The position numbers and the translations under genes were made by a program. The notes beneath the pieces are model-generated. The model ran no database searches. It worked only from the letters and a program-made list of their open reading frames with translations, and was not told where the DNA came from. Shown here in pieces: positions 53,414 to 62,207 of a DNA stretch of 64,000 bases; positions within the stretch are counted from its first letter, which is position 1, and each line of letters opens with the position of its first letter. This stretch comes from Tenacibaculum finnmarkense genomovar ulcerans (lineage in GTDB: Bacteria > Bacteroidota > Bacteroidia > Flavobacteriales > Flavobacteriaceae): NCBI RefSeq assembly GCF_900239495.1, contig NZ_OENE01000007.1, forward strand, positions 186,001-250,000, given 5' to 3'.

Positions 53414-53450
53414 AAAAGCTTCATAATCGTTAAGATTATGAAGCTTTTTT
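53414..53450. terminator. Terminator after the tRNA-Gln genes
   Basis: A 15-bp perfect stem (AAAAGCTTCATAATC) with a 5-base loop and T's after it starts 2 bases past the tRNA. It lies 5 bases from the convergent ArsC-like gene and probably serves both. Confidence 0.88.
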
Positions 53451-53454
53451 GGTT

Positions 53455-53805
53455 TTATGAATTTAATTCTTCTTTTAAGGCTTCAATTACTTTTTTACTA
53501 TTTCCGATAAATATTTTATCTTCCAAAATAAAAACAGGGCGCTTTAAAAAAGTGTATTCTTCTAAAATAAAATCACGATATTCAGCTTCGCTAATTTCCT
53601 TGTTTTTCAACTCTTTTTCTTTATACAATCGTGCGCGTTTATTAAACAGGCTTTGATAGCTGTCGGTTAATTTTCGCATTTCTTCTAATTGGCTAACAGT
53701 AACCTTATTGGTTTTTATTTCTTGCTTTTCAAATCCGTCAATGTTCACTTCTTTTAAAATGCGTTTGCAAGTATCGCAGGTTTGTAAATAATATACTTTC
53801 TTCAT
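53455..53805 (-). CDS. ArsC/Spx-family thioredoxin-fold protein
   Basis: 116 residues, arsenate-reductase (ArsC)/Spx/MgsR fold with an N-terminal CDTCK motif (Cys10 and Cys13), and the conserved LKRPVFILEDKIFIG near the C-terminus in place of the usual RP(I/V) segment. It could be a redox-active reductase or a Spx-type RNA-polymerase regulator. The arsenate substrate is not supported by neighbours: no ars transport genes are nearby. Confidence 0.85.
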   Translation of the reverse strand: MKKVYYLQTCDTCKRILKEVNIDGFEKQEIKTNKVTVSQLEEMRKLTDSYQSLFNKRARLYKEKELKNKEISEAEYRDFILEEYTFLKRPVFILEDKIFIGNSKKVIEALKEELNS

Positions 53806-53825
53806 CGTTTGAGTGGTTTAATAAT

Positions 53826-53833
53826 TATCTTTG
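53826..53833 (+). promoter_or_regulatory. Promoter -7 element (TATCTTTG) for the DinB-like gene
   Basis: Exact TAnnTTTG match. It overlaps the alternative TTG start at 53831, so translation from there is unlikely. Confidence 0.55.
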
Positions 53834-53857
53834 ATCTCCGCTAAAATAAGTAGAAAA

Positions 53858-54313
53858 ATGAACACACAATTTGAAATTTTAAGAAAATCGAGAGCAGTAG
53901 TTTTAAAAAAAATCGAAAACTTATCGATAGAGCAATTACATAAAATTCCTGAAGGATTTACAAATAATATTGCTTGGAATCTTGCTCATTTAGTAGTAAC
54001 TCAACAGTTATTACAGTATAAATTATCAGGATTAAATTGCTTGGTTTCTGATGAATTAATTGAAAATTATAAAAAAGGAACAGTTCCTACAGAAACATTT
54101 TCGGAAGAAGAGCTGGAGGAAGTAAAAGAGTTGTTTATCGGCTTACCTGATACCTTACAAGAAGATTTTGAGGCAGGTATTTTTACAGAATATACAGCTT
54201 ATGAAACAAGTACAGGTTTTACAATAGATTCTATAGAATCGGCAATAGCTTTTAATAACTTACATGAAGGAATTCACTTAGGTGTTATTATGGCGCTAGT
54301 TAAATTGGTATAA
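53858..54313 (+). CDS. DinB-superfamily protein
   Basis: 151 residues from the ATG at 53858. A four-helix DinB/YfiT-like fold is suggested by NNIAWNLAHLVVTQQLL in the middle and NNLHEGIHLGVIMALVK at the C-terminus, whose histidines (AHL, HEGIHLG) match the usual metal ligands. Some DinB-like proteins are thiol transferases for bacillithiol and similar thiols; the reaction here is unknown. The promoter overlaps the earlier TTG codon at 53831, which rules out the longer reading. Confidence 0.85.
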   Translation: MNTQFEILRKSRAVVLKKIENLSIEQLHKIPEGFTNNIAWNLAHLVVTQQLLQYKLSGLNCLVSDELIENYKKGTVPTETFSEEELEEVKELFIGLPDTLQEDFEAGIFTEYTAYETSTGFTIDSIESAIAFNNLHEGIHLGVIMALVKLV

Positions 54314-54356
54314 TAAAATTACTATTATATTTTTTTTAAGAATATTATAAAAACAT

Positions 54357-54392
54357 AAAAACCTCGAAATTTTTAAAATTTCGAGGTTTTTT
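54357..54392. terminator. Bidirectional terminator between DinB and superoxide dismutase
   Basis: A 17-bp stem (AAAAACCTCGAAATTTT) ending in T's lies between convergent genes. Confidence 0.88.
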
Positions 54393-54454
54393 TAGTGCTT
54401 ATTATTTCGATAGTAAAGAAGTTTACTTCATTAATATTATCGAAATAAAACTAA

Positions 54455-55063
54455 TTACTTAGCTTCAGCAAATCTTCTTTCTACTTCGTTCCAGTTGATT
54501 ACTTTAAAGAAAGCATCAATATAATCAGGACGACGGTTTTGGTAGTTTAAGTAATAAGCATGTTCCCAAACGTCTAATCCTAAAATAGGAGTTCCTTCGC
54601 AAGCAACTCCTGGCATTAATGGATTGTCTTGGTTTGGCGTAGAACAAACTTCAATTTTTCCACCTTTGTGAACACATAACCAAGCCCATCCTGAACCAAA
54701 TTGAGTTGCAGCAGCCTTAGAAAAAGCTTCAATAAATGCTTCTTTTGAACCAAATTCAGCTTCAATAGCATCTTTTAATTCTCCAGATAAATAACCTTTA
54801 TCTTCTGGGTTCATTACTGTCCAAAATAAAGAGTGATTGTAAAATCCACCTCCGTTATTACGAACAGCTCCGTTATTCATATCTAAATTAGCAAGAATAG
54901 TTTCAATAGATTTTCCTTCTAAATCAGTTCCAGCAACTGCTGCATTTAATTTAGAGGTATATCCGTTATGGTGTTTGCTATGGTGAATTTCCATAGTTCT
55001 AGCATCAATATTTGGTTCTAATGCATCGTAAGCATATCCTAATTCTGGTAATTGAAAAGCCAT
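54455..55063 (-). CDS. Fe/Mn superoxide dismutase
   Basis: 202 residues. The N-terminal helical domain has the first metal ligand in [12 protein letters not shown] (His27), the [11 protein letters not shown] motif carries the second, and [15 protein letters not shown] carries the last Asp and His ligands. It removes superoxide in the cytoplasm; there is no signal peptide. The residues that separate Fe- from Mn-using enzymes are not decisive by eye, so no sodA/sodB symbol is given. It has its own transcription unit after the fbp terminator. Confidence 0.95.
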   Translation of the reverse strand: MAFQLPELGYAYDALEPNIDARTMEIHHSKHHNGYTSKLNAAVAGTDLEGKSIETILANLDMNNGAVRNNGGGFYNHSLFWTVMNPEDKGYLSGELKDAIEAEFGSKEAFIEAFSKAAATQFGSGWAWLCVHKGGKIEVCSTPNQDNPLMPGVACEGTPILGLDVWEHAYYLNYQNRRPDYIDAFFKVINWNEVERRFAEAK

Positions 55064-55124
55064 AATTGTTTATTTTTAAGTGAGTTAATTTTTTGTTTTA
55101 ATAAATGTAAATTTAATTCAAAAA

Positions 55125-55152
55125 AATAAGGCAAACAACTGTTTGCCTTATT
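55125..55152 (-). terminator. Terminator of fbp
   Basis: AATAAGGCAAAC / GTTTGCCTTATT with a 4-base loop and a T-run on the minus strand, 35 bases past fbp and upstream of the dismutase gene. Confidence 0.85.
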
Positions 55153-55186
55153 CTAAATTTATAGAACTATAAATAATTGTTATTAT

Positions 55187-56221
55187 TTAATATACTGGTT
55201 TTTCATCCGAAGAAAATTCCTCCATAAATTCTTCTGCTTTTTCTACCATTTGTTTACTTCCGCAGAAAAAAGGCACACGTTGGTGTAATTCTGATGGCGC
55301 AATATCCATAATTCTTGTAAATCCGTCTGAAGCTTTTCCTCCTGCTTGTTCACAGATAAAAGCCATTGGGTTACATTCGTATAATAAACGTAATTTTCCG
55401 TTAGGCGTAATGGTGGTTGATGGGTAAATATAAACACCTCCTTTTATCATATTTCTATGAAAATCGGTAACTAATGAACCAACATAACGAGCTGTATAAG
55501 GTCGGTTATCAGCTTCATTTAAATCTTTACAATGTACTAAAAAACGTTTCATTCCTTCTTGAAAATACGTAAAATAACCTTCGCTTACCGAATATATTTT
55601 TCCAATTTCAGGAAATTTCATGTTAGGATGCGATAAGTAAAAAGTACCAATTGCTGGGTTTAACGTAAAACCATTTACACCGTTACCAGTAGTAAATACT
55701 AACATTGTTGAAGTTCCGTATGCCACATAACCAGCAGCTACTTGTTCGTTTCCTTTTTGTAAGAAATCTTCTTTTGTTACAGGTGTTCCTACAGGAGAAA
55801 CTCGTCTGTAAATAGAAAAAATCGTTCCTACCGACACATTTACATCAATGTTTGATGAACCGTCCAAAGGATCCATTAATAAAACATATTTATTTTCGTT
55901 TGTTTTATCTTTTCCTTCAACAATCACAAAATCGTCTTCTTCTTCACTTGCAATACCACAAACAATTTCACGGTTAATAAGTGTTTGTTTAAAAAGGTCG
56001 TTTGCTAAAATATCTAATTTTTGTTGGGTTTCTCCTTGTACGTTGATATCGCCAGAAGCGCCTGTAATATCGACTAAACCAGCTTTTCTAATTTCGTGAT
56101 TCACTACTTTTGCAGCTAAGCGAATTGAGTTGATTAAACGAGATAATTCACCAGAAGAGTATTTAAAATCTTTTTGATATCCAATAATAAACTCACCTAG
56201 AGTCATGTGCTTGTTGTTCAT
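55187..56221 (-). CDS. fbp: Fructose-1,6-bisphosphatase, class I
   Basis: 344 residues. The metal-binding signature [22 protein letters not shown] is near residue 117; [30 protein letters not shown] and [20 protein letters not shown] match the sugar-phosphate binding region. It hydrolyses fructose 1,6-bisphosphate to fructose 6-phosphate in gluconeogenesis. Divergent from the GNAT-aspartate kinase pair. Confidence 0.96.
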   Translation of the reverse strand: MNNKHMTLGEFIIGYQKDFKYSSGELSRLINSIRLAAKVVNHEIRKAGLVDITGASGDINVQGETQQKLDILANDLFKQTLINREIVCGIASEEEDDFVIVEGKDKTNENKYVLLMDPLDGSSNIDVNVSVGTIFSIYRRVSPVGTPVTKEDFLQKGNEQVAAGYVAYGTSTMLVFTTGNGVNGFTLNPAIGTFYLSHPNMKFPEIGKIYSVSEGYFTYFQEGMKRFLVHCKDLNEADNRPYTARYVGSLVTDFHRNMIKGGVYIYPSTTITPNGKLRLLYECNPMAFICEQAGGKASDGFTRIMDIAPSELHQRVPFFCGSKQMVEKAEEFMEEFSSDEKPVY

Positions 56222-56356
56222 GTCAAATTTTTGTGTGGTTTACAAAGATGCCAACTTTTTTGCGCTTTTACAAAGTTTTTACATCTTAAAATTTTAACAA
56301 ATAGAAACGATGTGTTTTAATTTTCTATTTGTTTTTTGGCAATATATATTAAGAAT

Positions 56357-56364
56357 TACCTTTG
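56357..56364 (+). promoter_or_regulatory. Promoter -7 element (TACCTTTG) for the GNAT-aspartate kinase pair
   Basis: Exact TAnnTTTG match 15 bases before the ATG at 56380. It overlaps the alternative TTG start at 56362. Confidence 0.55.
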
Positions 56365-56379
56365 CTTAAAATACAAGTG

Positions 56380-56865
56380 ATGAGTTTTATAATTAGAGAA
56401 GGAGAAAAAAAAGATGCACAATCAATATTAAATTTAATTATTGAATTAGCTATTTTTGAAAAAGAACCAAATGCTGTTGAAATTAATCTTGAAACGTTAA
56501 TTTTAGATGGTTTTTCTGATAATCCGAAGTTTAAAACCTTTGTAGCTCAAGAGATTGATGGAACAATTATAGGAATGACACTTTTTTATGAGCGCTATTC
56601 TACATGGAAAGGAAAATCAATTCATTTAGAAGATTTAATGGTTACTCAAACAAAAAGAGGCATTGGCGCAGGTAAAAAATTATACGGTTCTGTGATGAAT
56701 TATGCACAAAAAAATGGTTTTAAAAGAGTTGCTTGGGAGGTATTAGATTGGAATACAAATGCCATCGATTTTTATAAAAATACAGGTGCAACAGTTTATA
56801 ATCAGTGGCGAGTTTGCCAAATGGATGAACAGCATTTAACACAATTTTGTAATGAGAATATTTAA
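56380..56865 (+). CDS. GNAT N-acetyltransferase (SSAT-like)
   Basis: 161 residues from the ATG at 56380; the longer reading from a TTG at 56362 overlaps the promoter. N-terminal IREGEKKDAQSILNLIIELA resembles spermidine/spermine and thialysine N-acetyltransferases, and VTQTKRGIGAGKKLYG is the acetyl-CoA-binding motif A. VLDWNTNAIDFYKNTGA is the typical motif B. The substrate is probably a small amine. Its end overlaps the aspartate kinase start by 14 bases. Confidence 0.88.
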   Translation: MSFIIREGEKKDAQSILNLIIELAIFEKEPNAVEINLETLILDGFSDNPKFKTFVAQEIDGTIIGMTLFYERYSTWKGKSIHLEDLMVTQTKRGIGAGKKLYGSVMNYAQKNGFKRVAWEVLDWNTNAIDFYKNTGATVYNQWRVCQMDEQHLTQFCNENI

Positions 56866-58126
56866 GTTTGGAGGAGCATCAGTAAAAGATGCCGATGCTG
56901 TAAAAAACGTAGCAAACGTGTTGCAGCACGAAGGTACAGAAAATGTTTTGATAGTCATTTCGGCAATGGGAAAAATGACCAATGCTTTTGAAGAAATTAT
57001 CAATGCTTATTTTTATAAAAAAGATAATTTAAAAGAAGCGATTTGTTTTGTTGAAAATTTTCATCAAAAAATAGTAACCGATTTATTTGGTAAAAAGCAT
57101 CCTGTTTTTAATAAAGTAAACCATTTATTAGGCGAATTAAGTGGTTTTATGGTTCAAAATACTTCGGATGATTATGATTACCTATATGATCAGATGGTTG
57201 GTTTTGGCGAGTTGTTATCGACGACTATTGTGAGTGCTTATTTATCTGAAATTGGCGTAGAAAACAAGTGGATAGACGTTAGAAACTGCATTAAAACTGA
57301 TGCCAATTATAGAGATGCAAAAGTAGATTGGAAGCTAACCGAAGCGCAAATAAATACGCATATTGTTAAAAAAACCTTAAATATTACCCAAGGTTTTTTA
57401 GGAAGTACATGGCTTAAAACAGTTAAAAACAAGCAAAATACGCCTATAACAACAACCCTAGGAAGAGAAGGTTCTGATTACACCGCAGGTATTTTTGCCT
57501 ATTGTTTAGACGCTAAAAGTGTAACTATTTGGAAAGATGTTTCTGGTGTTTTAAATGCCGATCCTCGGGTGTTTACACAAACGGAATTGCTACACGAAAT
57601 TTCTTATACCGAAGCTATTGAAATGGCTTTTTATGGCGCATCTGTAATTCATCCAAAAACGATTCAACCTTTAGAGAAAAAAAATATTCCACTATTTGTG
57701 CGTTCTTTTGATGATTTATCAAACAAAGGAACTTGTGTAGGAAAAGGTACTAAAATTAACCCTGAAGTACCGTGTTTTATAGTGAAAAAAGATCAAATTT
57801 TGATTTCAATTTCAGCTAAAGATTTTTCTTTTATGGTAGAAAGCAATATCAGTGCTGTTTTTGAGAAATTACATAAATATAAATTAAAGGTAAATTTAAT
57901 TCAAAATTCAGCCATTAGTTTTTCGGTTTGTGTAGAAGATAAATATGATTTATTTGACGCTTTTTACACTGAATTAAAATCAGATTTTAAGATAAAAACT
58001 TACAAAGAAGTTACACTTTATACGATTCGTCATTTTGATGAAAAAGCGCTTCAAAAAATACGTAAAAAAGGAAAATCAATTATAAGTCAAATTAATACAG
58101 AAACAGCGCAGTTGGTTATACAATAA
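56852..58126 (+). CDS. Aspartate kinase (monofunctional)
   Basis: 424 residues. KFGGASVKDADAVKNVAN is the N-terminal nucleotide-binding signature, TTTLGREGSDYTAGIFAY the kinase core, and SVTIWKDVSGVLNADPRV the ATP/Mg site; the C-terminal third is an ACT-like regulatory region. It makes aspartyl phosphate for the lysine, threonine and methionine branches. No homoserine dehydrogenase is fused. Translation is likely coupled to the GNAT gene through the 14-base overlap. Confidence 0.93.
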   Translation: MRIFKFGGASVKDADAVKNVANVLQHEGTENVLIVISAMGKMTNAFEEIINAYFYKKDNLKEAICFVENFHQKIVTDLFGKKHPVFNKVNHLLGELSGFMVQNTSDDYDYLYDQMVGFGELLSTTIVSAYLSEIGVENKWIDVRNCIKTDANYRDAKVDWKLTEAQINTHIVKKTLNITQGFLGSTWLKTVKNKQNTPITTTLGREGSDYTAGIFAYCLDAKSVTIWKDVSGVLNADPRVFTQTELLHEISYTEAIEMAFYGASVIHPKTIQPLEKKNIPLFVRSFDDLSNKGTCVGKGTKINPEVPCFIVKKDQILISISAKDFSFMVESNISAVFEKLHKYKLKVNLIQNSAISFSVCVEDKYDLFDAFYTELKSDFKIKTYKEVTLYTIRHFDEKALQKIRKKGKSIISQINTETAQLVIQ

Positions 58127-58152
58127 AAAATTACAGTCTCGCAAAATTCAGT

Positions 58153-58160
58153 TATATTTG
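58153..58160 (+). promoter_or_regulatory. Promoter -7 element (TATATTTG) for the OlsF-like gene
   Basis: Exact TAnnTTTG match, 22 bases before the ATG. Confidence 0.55.
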
Positions 58161-58182
58161 CATTTATGCCAAATTTGAATTA

Positions 58183-59991
58183 ATGGGAATAGTTACATCA
58201 AAAGAAATTGCTAAAGTTATCGGATTAGATAAATTAGGTGTTGTAGGAACTTTTACAGGATGGTTATTGATGAGAGTTTTACGCATTTCTGCAATTAATA
58301 AAATATATGATAATAATAAAGATAAAACAGATTTAGAATTTTTAAATGGTGTTTTAGCTGACTGTAAAGTTACTTACGAAATACCTGAAGAAGATTTAAA
58401 AAGAATTCCTAAAGAAGGACCTTTTATTACCATTTCTAATCATCCTTTAGGAGCTATGGATGGTGTTTTATTACTTAAAATATTAGTAGAAAAAAGACCT
58501 GATTACAAAATTATAGCCAATTTTTTATTACATAAAATTGAACCTTTACAGCCGTATATAATGCCCGTAAATCCTTTTGAAGATAGAAAGGATGCTAAAT
58601 CGAGTATTGCAGGAATTAAAAATTCATTATTGCATTTACGTGAAGGAAAACCTTTAGGGATTTTTCCTGCGGGAGAAGTTTCTACGCATCGTGATGGTAA
58701 ATTAATGGTTGATAAACCTTGGGAAGATGGAGCTGTACGCTTAATTAAAAAAGCAAAAGTACCGGTAATTCCTATTTATTTTCATGCTAAAAACAGCCCG
58801 TTATTTTATTTACTGTCTAGGATTAGTGGAACTCTTAGAACGGCAAAATTACCATCGGAAGCAGTTTCTCAAAATAATAAGGTGATAAAAGTACGAATAG
58901 GAAAAGCTATTTCTGTAAAAGATCAGGCGGAATTTAAAGATATTCCTTCTTTTTATCAATTTATAAGAAAGAAAACATATATGTTGGCGAATCCTTTTGA
59001 AAAAGAAACGTCAAAAATATTATCACCTCAAAATTTAAAAATACCTAAAAAAGCTAAAAAAATTACGGCACAAAGAGCGCCTGATTTATTTGCTAAAGAG
59101 GTGGATGCTTTAAGAGAAAAGGGAAGCCGATTATTAGAAAGTAAAAATTATGAGGTCTTTTTTGCAAATGCGAAAGAAATACCAAATATTTTACATGAGA
59201 TTGGTCGTTTACGTGAAATTACTTTTAGAGATATTGGTGAAGGAACAAACAAAGCCATCGATTTAGATAAGTTTGATAAATATTATCATCACCTATTTTT
59301 ATGGGACAGCGTTGCTAAAGAATTGGTTGGGGCTTACCGAATGGGCTTAGGGAAAGATATTTTTAAAAAGTACGGAATTAACGGTTTTTATATACATACT
59401 TTATTTCGAATTGAGCCTGAATTGTATAGCATGATGGAAAGTTCGATGGAGTTAGGGCGTGCTTTTGTTGCAAAGAGTTATCAGCAAAAACCAATGCCGT
59501 TATTTTTACTTTGGAAAGGAATTGTACACGTTACATTGCGTCATCCTGAATATAAATATTTATTGGGTGGTGTGAGTATTAGCAATAAATTTTCGGCGTT
59601 TTCCAAGTCGTTAATGATTGAGTTTATGAAGTCTCATTATTACGATCCGTATGTGGCGCAATATATTTATCCTAAGCAAGAATTTAAAGTAAAATTAAAA
59701 GATGCCGATAAAGATTTTGTGTTTGATGCCACCAAAGCAGATATGCAAAAATTCGATAAAATTATTGATGAAATTGAGCCAGGGGCATTGCGTATGCCCG
59801 TGCTTATTAAAAAATATGTGAAGCAAAACGGACGTTTAGTAGCCTTTAATGTCGATCCGAAATTTAATAATGCTGTGGATGGTTTGCTGTATATAAAAGT
59901 AGCTGAAATACCTGATAGCACCTTAAAACCTGTTATAGAAGAGTATCAGGCACAATTAGAAAAGCAAGCTTCTGAAAATTTAAAGAAGTAG
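58183..59991 (+). CDS. olsF: Bifunctional ornithine-lipid synthase (OlsF-like)
   Basis: 602 residues in two acyltransferase domains. The N-terminal PlsC-type domain (about 60-280) has SNHPLGAMDGV with the HxxxxD catalytic pair and IFPAGEVSTHRDG; it would add the second acyl chain. The C-terminal GNAT-type domain (about 300-600, IGRLREITFRDIGEGTNKAIDLDKFD, GAYRMGLGKDIF) resembles OlsB, which N-acylates ornithine. This order is that of OlsF, known from Serratia and Flavobacterium. Its product is an aminolipid of the membrane. Single-gene unit with its own promoter and terminator. Confidence 0.85.
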   Translation: MGIVTSKEIAKVIGLDKLGVVGTFTGWLLMRVLRISAINKIYDNNKDKTDLEFLNGVLADCKVTYEIPEEDLKRIPKEGPFITISNHPLGAMDGVLLLKILVEKRPDYKIIANFLLHKIEPLQPYIMPVNPFEDRKDAKSSIAGIKNSLLHLREGKPLGIFPAGEVSTHRDGKLMVDKPWEDGAVRLIKKAKVPVIPIYFHAKNSPLFYLLSRISGTLRTAKLPSEAVSQNNKVIKVRIGKAISVKDQAEFKDIPSFYQFIRKKTYMLANPFEKETSKILSPQNLKIPKKAKKITAQRAPDLFAKEVDALREKGSRLLESKNYEVFFANAKEIPNILHEIGRLREITFRDIGEGTNKAIDLDKFDKYYHHLFLWDSVAKELVGAYRMGLGKDIFKKYGINGFYIHTLFRIEPELYSMMESSMELGRAFVAKSYQQKPMPLFLLWKGIVHVTLRHPEYKYLLGGVSISNKFSAFSKSLMIEFMKSHYYDPYVAQYIYPKQEFKVKLKDADKDFVFDATKADMQKFDKIIDEIEPGALRMPVLIKKYVKQNGRLVAFNVDPKFNNAVDGLLYIKVAEIPDSTLKPVIEEYQAQLEKQASENLKK

Positions 59992-60022
59992 TTTTTAAAG
60001 GTTTTGAAATCAAATAAAATAG

Positions 60023-60052
60023 AAAAGCATCGTAGTTATTACGATGCTTTTT
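60023..60052 (+). terminator. Terminator after olsF
   Basis: AAAAGCATCGTA / TACGATGCTTTT hairpin 32 bases past the stop, followed by T's. The same arm sequence recurs at 62154-62188. Confidence 0.85.
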
Positions 60053-60154
60053 GTGTGGTATAAATTATTATTTAAAAGACAGTATTTCAATACTATTTGT
60101 AATTTTTTATCTGAATATGATGATATATATATATTCGTGTAAAATTTAATATAT

Positions 60155-60406
60155 ATGAAAACAAGAAAAAACAAAATTGAAAAAATTTTAAAAGCATGGC
60201 TACTATGTTTTAGTATTTCCTTACTTTTATGGAGTTGTGAAAATGAAGAAATTTTAAATACATCAAAAGCGATAACAAATGATAAAAATATTGAGGTAAC
60301 TTCTATTACTTTAAATGAATTATATAATAATAAACAATTAAGTGAAAAAATTAAAGCAATAAACCCAATATTAGATATTCATCTAAAAAATATTCAAAGT
60401 CGTTAG
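60155..60406 (+). CDS. Lipoprotein, 5' part of a gene interrupted by an in-frame TAG
   Basis: 83 residues: basic start, hydrophobic helix and a lipobox LLWSC (Cys28), then a short lysine- and asparagine-rich stretch. The frame ends at a TAG (60404-60406) but stays open without another stop to 61831, the same frame as the ORF starting at 60551. The natural reading is one lipoprotein of 558 residues with a nonsense codon near residue 84. I do not recognise the family. A weak promoter-like TATATTCG lies around 60129-60136. Confidence 0.6.
   Translation: MKTRKNKIEKILKAWLLCFSISLLLWSCENEEILNTSKAITNDKNIEVTSITLNELYNNKQLSEKIKAINPILDIHLKNIQSR
60404..60406 (+). other. In-frame TAG stop interrupting the lipoprotein gene
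   Basis: CGT-TAG-AAA: codons 48 frames downstream of it (60407-60550) are open and low-complexity-coding in style, then the Met at 60551 follows in the same frame. A single base change would restore one continuous reading frame. Either a real mutation, a base-call error, or suppressed stop. Confidence 0.7.
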
Positions 60407-60550
60407 AAAATCCAACAAAAATATACTGTTTTAACAGATGAAATTATAAAAATTCAAGAAAATAAAATTGATACTTATACTTTTAGAATAGGGAATAATG
60501 ATTACAATACTTATTATTTTGAAAATTTAGTTATAAAAAAAGAAAAAAAT

Positions 60551-61831
60551 ATGTATAAATATTATGTATATTCTTATGAAGCTAATTCAGATGACCAAAT
60601 CTTTACTTTAAAGATAAAACATATTACAAGTAATCAACTAAATTCATCTATAGAACAACAATTAAATAAAGTAGCAGCTTATGATGAAATCACTAGTTGT
60701 TGGTATACAGAGTCTTTTGACAGAGACTGTAATTGTCGATATGTAGAAGTTAATTTTTGCCATAGTAGTGGTGGCGGCGGTAGCTATGGTGCAGTTAGTA
60801 GCGGTGGTAGTATTAAAACTATAAAAGATAATTTAAATAATTATAATACAAGTGGGAATAATAGTTTTAATACTAATAATATTGGAAGTAATTCAAGTAG
60901 TTCGGGTATTTCATATGTAGGTGTATTGAATCCTCCTTTATTAGAATGTGGCGATGGTTATGAAAGATATTTTGATAAAGATTTAGGTCCTAGAGGGCAA
61001 AATATATGTAAACGCATAGCAATAGAAAATTTTTTAGGATTATCACTTCAAGAAACAAATTGGTTAAATAAACCTGAAAACAAATTAATTAAAACTAATA
61101 TTGAAAATTTTTTAGATAAAAATAATAGTGATGCAGATGCTAAAAATTGGATTAAACAGGCCTTTGAAGAGCTTATAACTGAAAATGAAATTGATTACAA
61201 TGTTTCAAATCTTGTAGATGCAGAGCCTGTTAAAAAATATATGGGAACTATTTCAAATTTTAAATTTTTACTCGATAATAGTCCAAGAAAAGTTGGTGAA
61301 TTTAAAGGAGTTGAAGCTAGTGATTATTTGAAAAGCTTAGGAGAAACTAAATTTAATCTCTCACAATTTCGACCATTACCTACACAAACAGGTTTTTTTA
61401 ACAATAAAATCGGAAGATATATATATACAAAAAAAGGGGGATGGATTGATATGGCACACTTTATGTTTTATGCGGGTAAAGCTTATCAGTACAAACTTAA
61501 TGGTAAAATCAACCCAATAGGTGAGGCTGTGCAAGATGGATTTAAACAAGAACTATCAGACTCTTTTGTTGCTAAACATTCTGCTTACAGTTATGAAGAT
61601 TTACCTAGTGATAAGTTTGGAGCTAAATTTGCAGTAAATCACTTCAATATTCAAAGTAATTTAACTTTTAGTGAACAATTAACTAATTATTTTAATAATG
61701 TATTAAAAGCATCTACTCCTAAGAGTGCTCCAAATTACAATGATACTCCCAGTAACGATTCAAAAAATAACCCTACAAAAACAAATAAAACTACAACACC
61801 AATATTTACATTACAAAATAACGAATTATGA
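60551..61831 (+). CDS. Exported toxin-like protein, 3' part of the interrupted gene
   Basis: 426 residues from the ATG at 60551. It has a beta-type N-terminal segment, four closely spaced cysteines (about residues 51-73), a Gly/Ser/Asn linker (about 75-125), then a folded region (about 130-400) with KKGGWIDMAHFMFYAGKAY and AYSYEDLPSDKFGAKFAV, and a low-complexity Asn/Thr/Lys tail. The C-terminal region resembles, from memory, domains at the ends of flavobacterial secreted polymorphic proteins; no enzyme is recognised. The next gene overlaps its stop by 4 bases (ATGA). Confidence 0.6.
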   Translation: MYKYYVYSYEANSDDQIFTLKIKHITSNQLNSSIEQQLNKVAAYDEITSCWYTESFDRDCNCRYVEVNFCHSSGGGGSYGAVSSGGSIKTIKDNLNNYNTSGNNSFNTNNIGSNSSSSGISYVGVLNPPLLECGDGYERYFDKDLGPRGQNICKRIAIENFLGLSLQETNWLNKPENKLIKTNIENFLDKNNSDADAKNWIKQAFEELITENEIDYNVSNLVDAEPVKKYMGTISNFKFLLDNSPRKVGEFKGVEASDYLKSLGETKFNLSQFRPLPTQTGFFNNKIGRYIYTKKGGWIDMAHFMFYAGKAYQYKLNGKINPIGEAVQDGFKQELSDSFVAKHSAYSYEDLPSDKFGAKFAVNHFNIQSNLTFSEQLTNYFNNVLKASTPKSAPNYNDTPSNDSKNNPTKTNKTTTPIFTLQNNEL

Positions 61832-62133
61832 AAAAAAGATATATTTATATAATTATTATTTGTGTTTTTATTTTCAGTTGTATTCTTTTTTTAAGAAATA
61901 AAGAGTCTTATAGTTATGTAGAAAAAGGGAATGAAATGATTAATAAAGTTTATCTCTATAAAAAAGAACATAAAAAATTTCCTGATTCAACTTCTAATTT
62001 TATTATTAACACTGAAATGGGACAAGGACCATATTACAAAAAGCTAAATGATACAGTATTTATTGTTTATTATAATCTAGGTTTAGATCATGATCAACTA
62101 ATATTTAATTCTTTTACAAAAGAATGGAAATAA
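61828..62133 (+). CDS. Small membrane-anchored protein, possible immunity partner
   Basis: 101 residues with one N-terminal helix (about 5-23) and a soluble domain with NTEMGQGPYYKKLNDTVFIV and LDHDQLIFNSFTKEWK. A cysteine (FSCILF) in the helix is not a good lipobox. It overlaps the previous gene by the ATGA tetranucleotide, so translation is coupled. The size, placement and anchoring fit an immunity protein facing the periplasm, but this is inference; no activity is shown. Family not recognised. Confidence 0.7.
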   Translation: MKKRYIYIIIICVFIFSCILFLRNKESYSYVEKGNEMINKVYLYKKEHKKFPDSTSNFIINTEMGQGPYYKKLNDTVFIVYYNLGLDHDQLIFNSFTKEWK

Positions 62134-62153
62134 TAAAATTATAACATCTATAT

Positions 62154-62188
62154 AAAAAAAGCATCGTAAATTTTACGATGCTTTTTTT
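62154..62188. terminator. Bidirectional terminator between the toxin-like unit and rseP
   Basis: A near-perfect 35-base palindrome (AAAAAAAGCATCGTAAA arm) with T-runs in both directions, 21 bases past the small gene. Confidence 0.9.
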
Positions 62189-62207
62189 TGTTTAAAAAAG
62201 AACTATT

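Noticed and set aside
53455..53805. Arsenate resistance locus
   Set aside because: The ArsC/Spx fold alone does not imply arsenate reduction and no ars transporter or regulator is adjacent.
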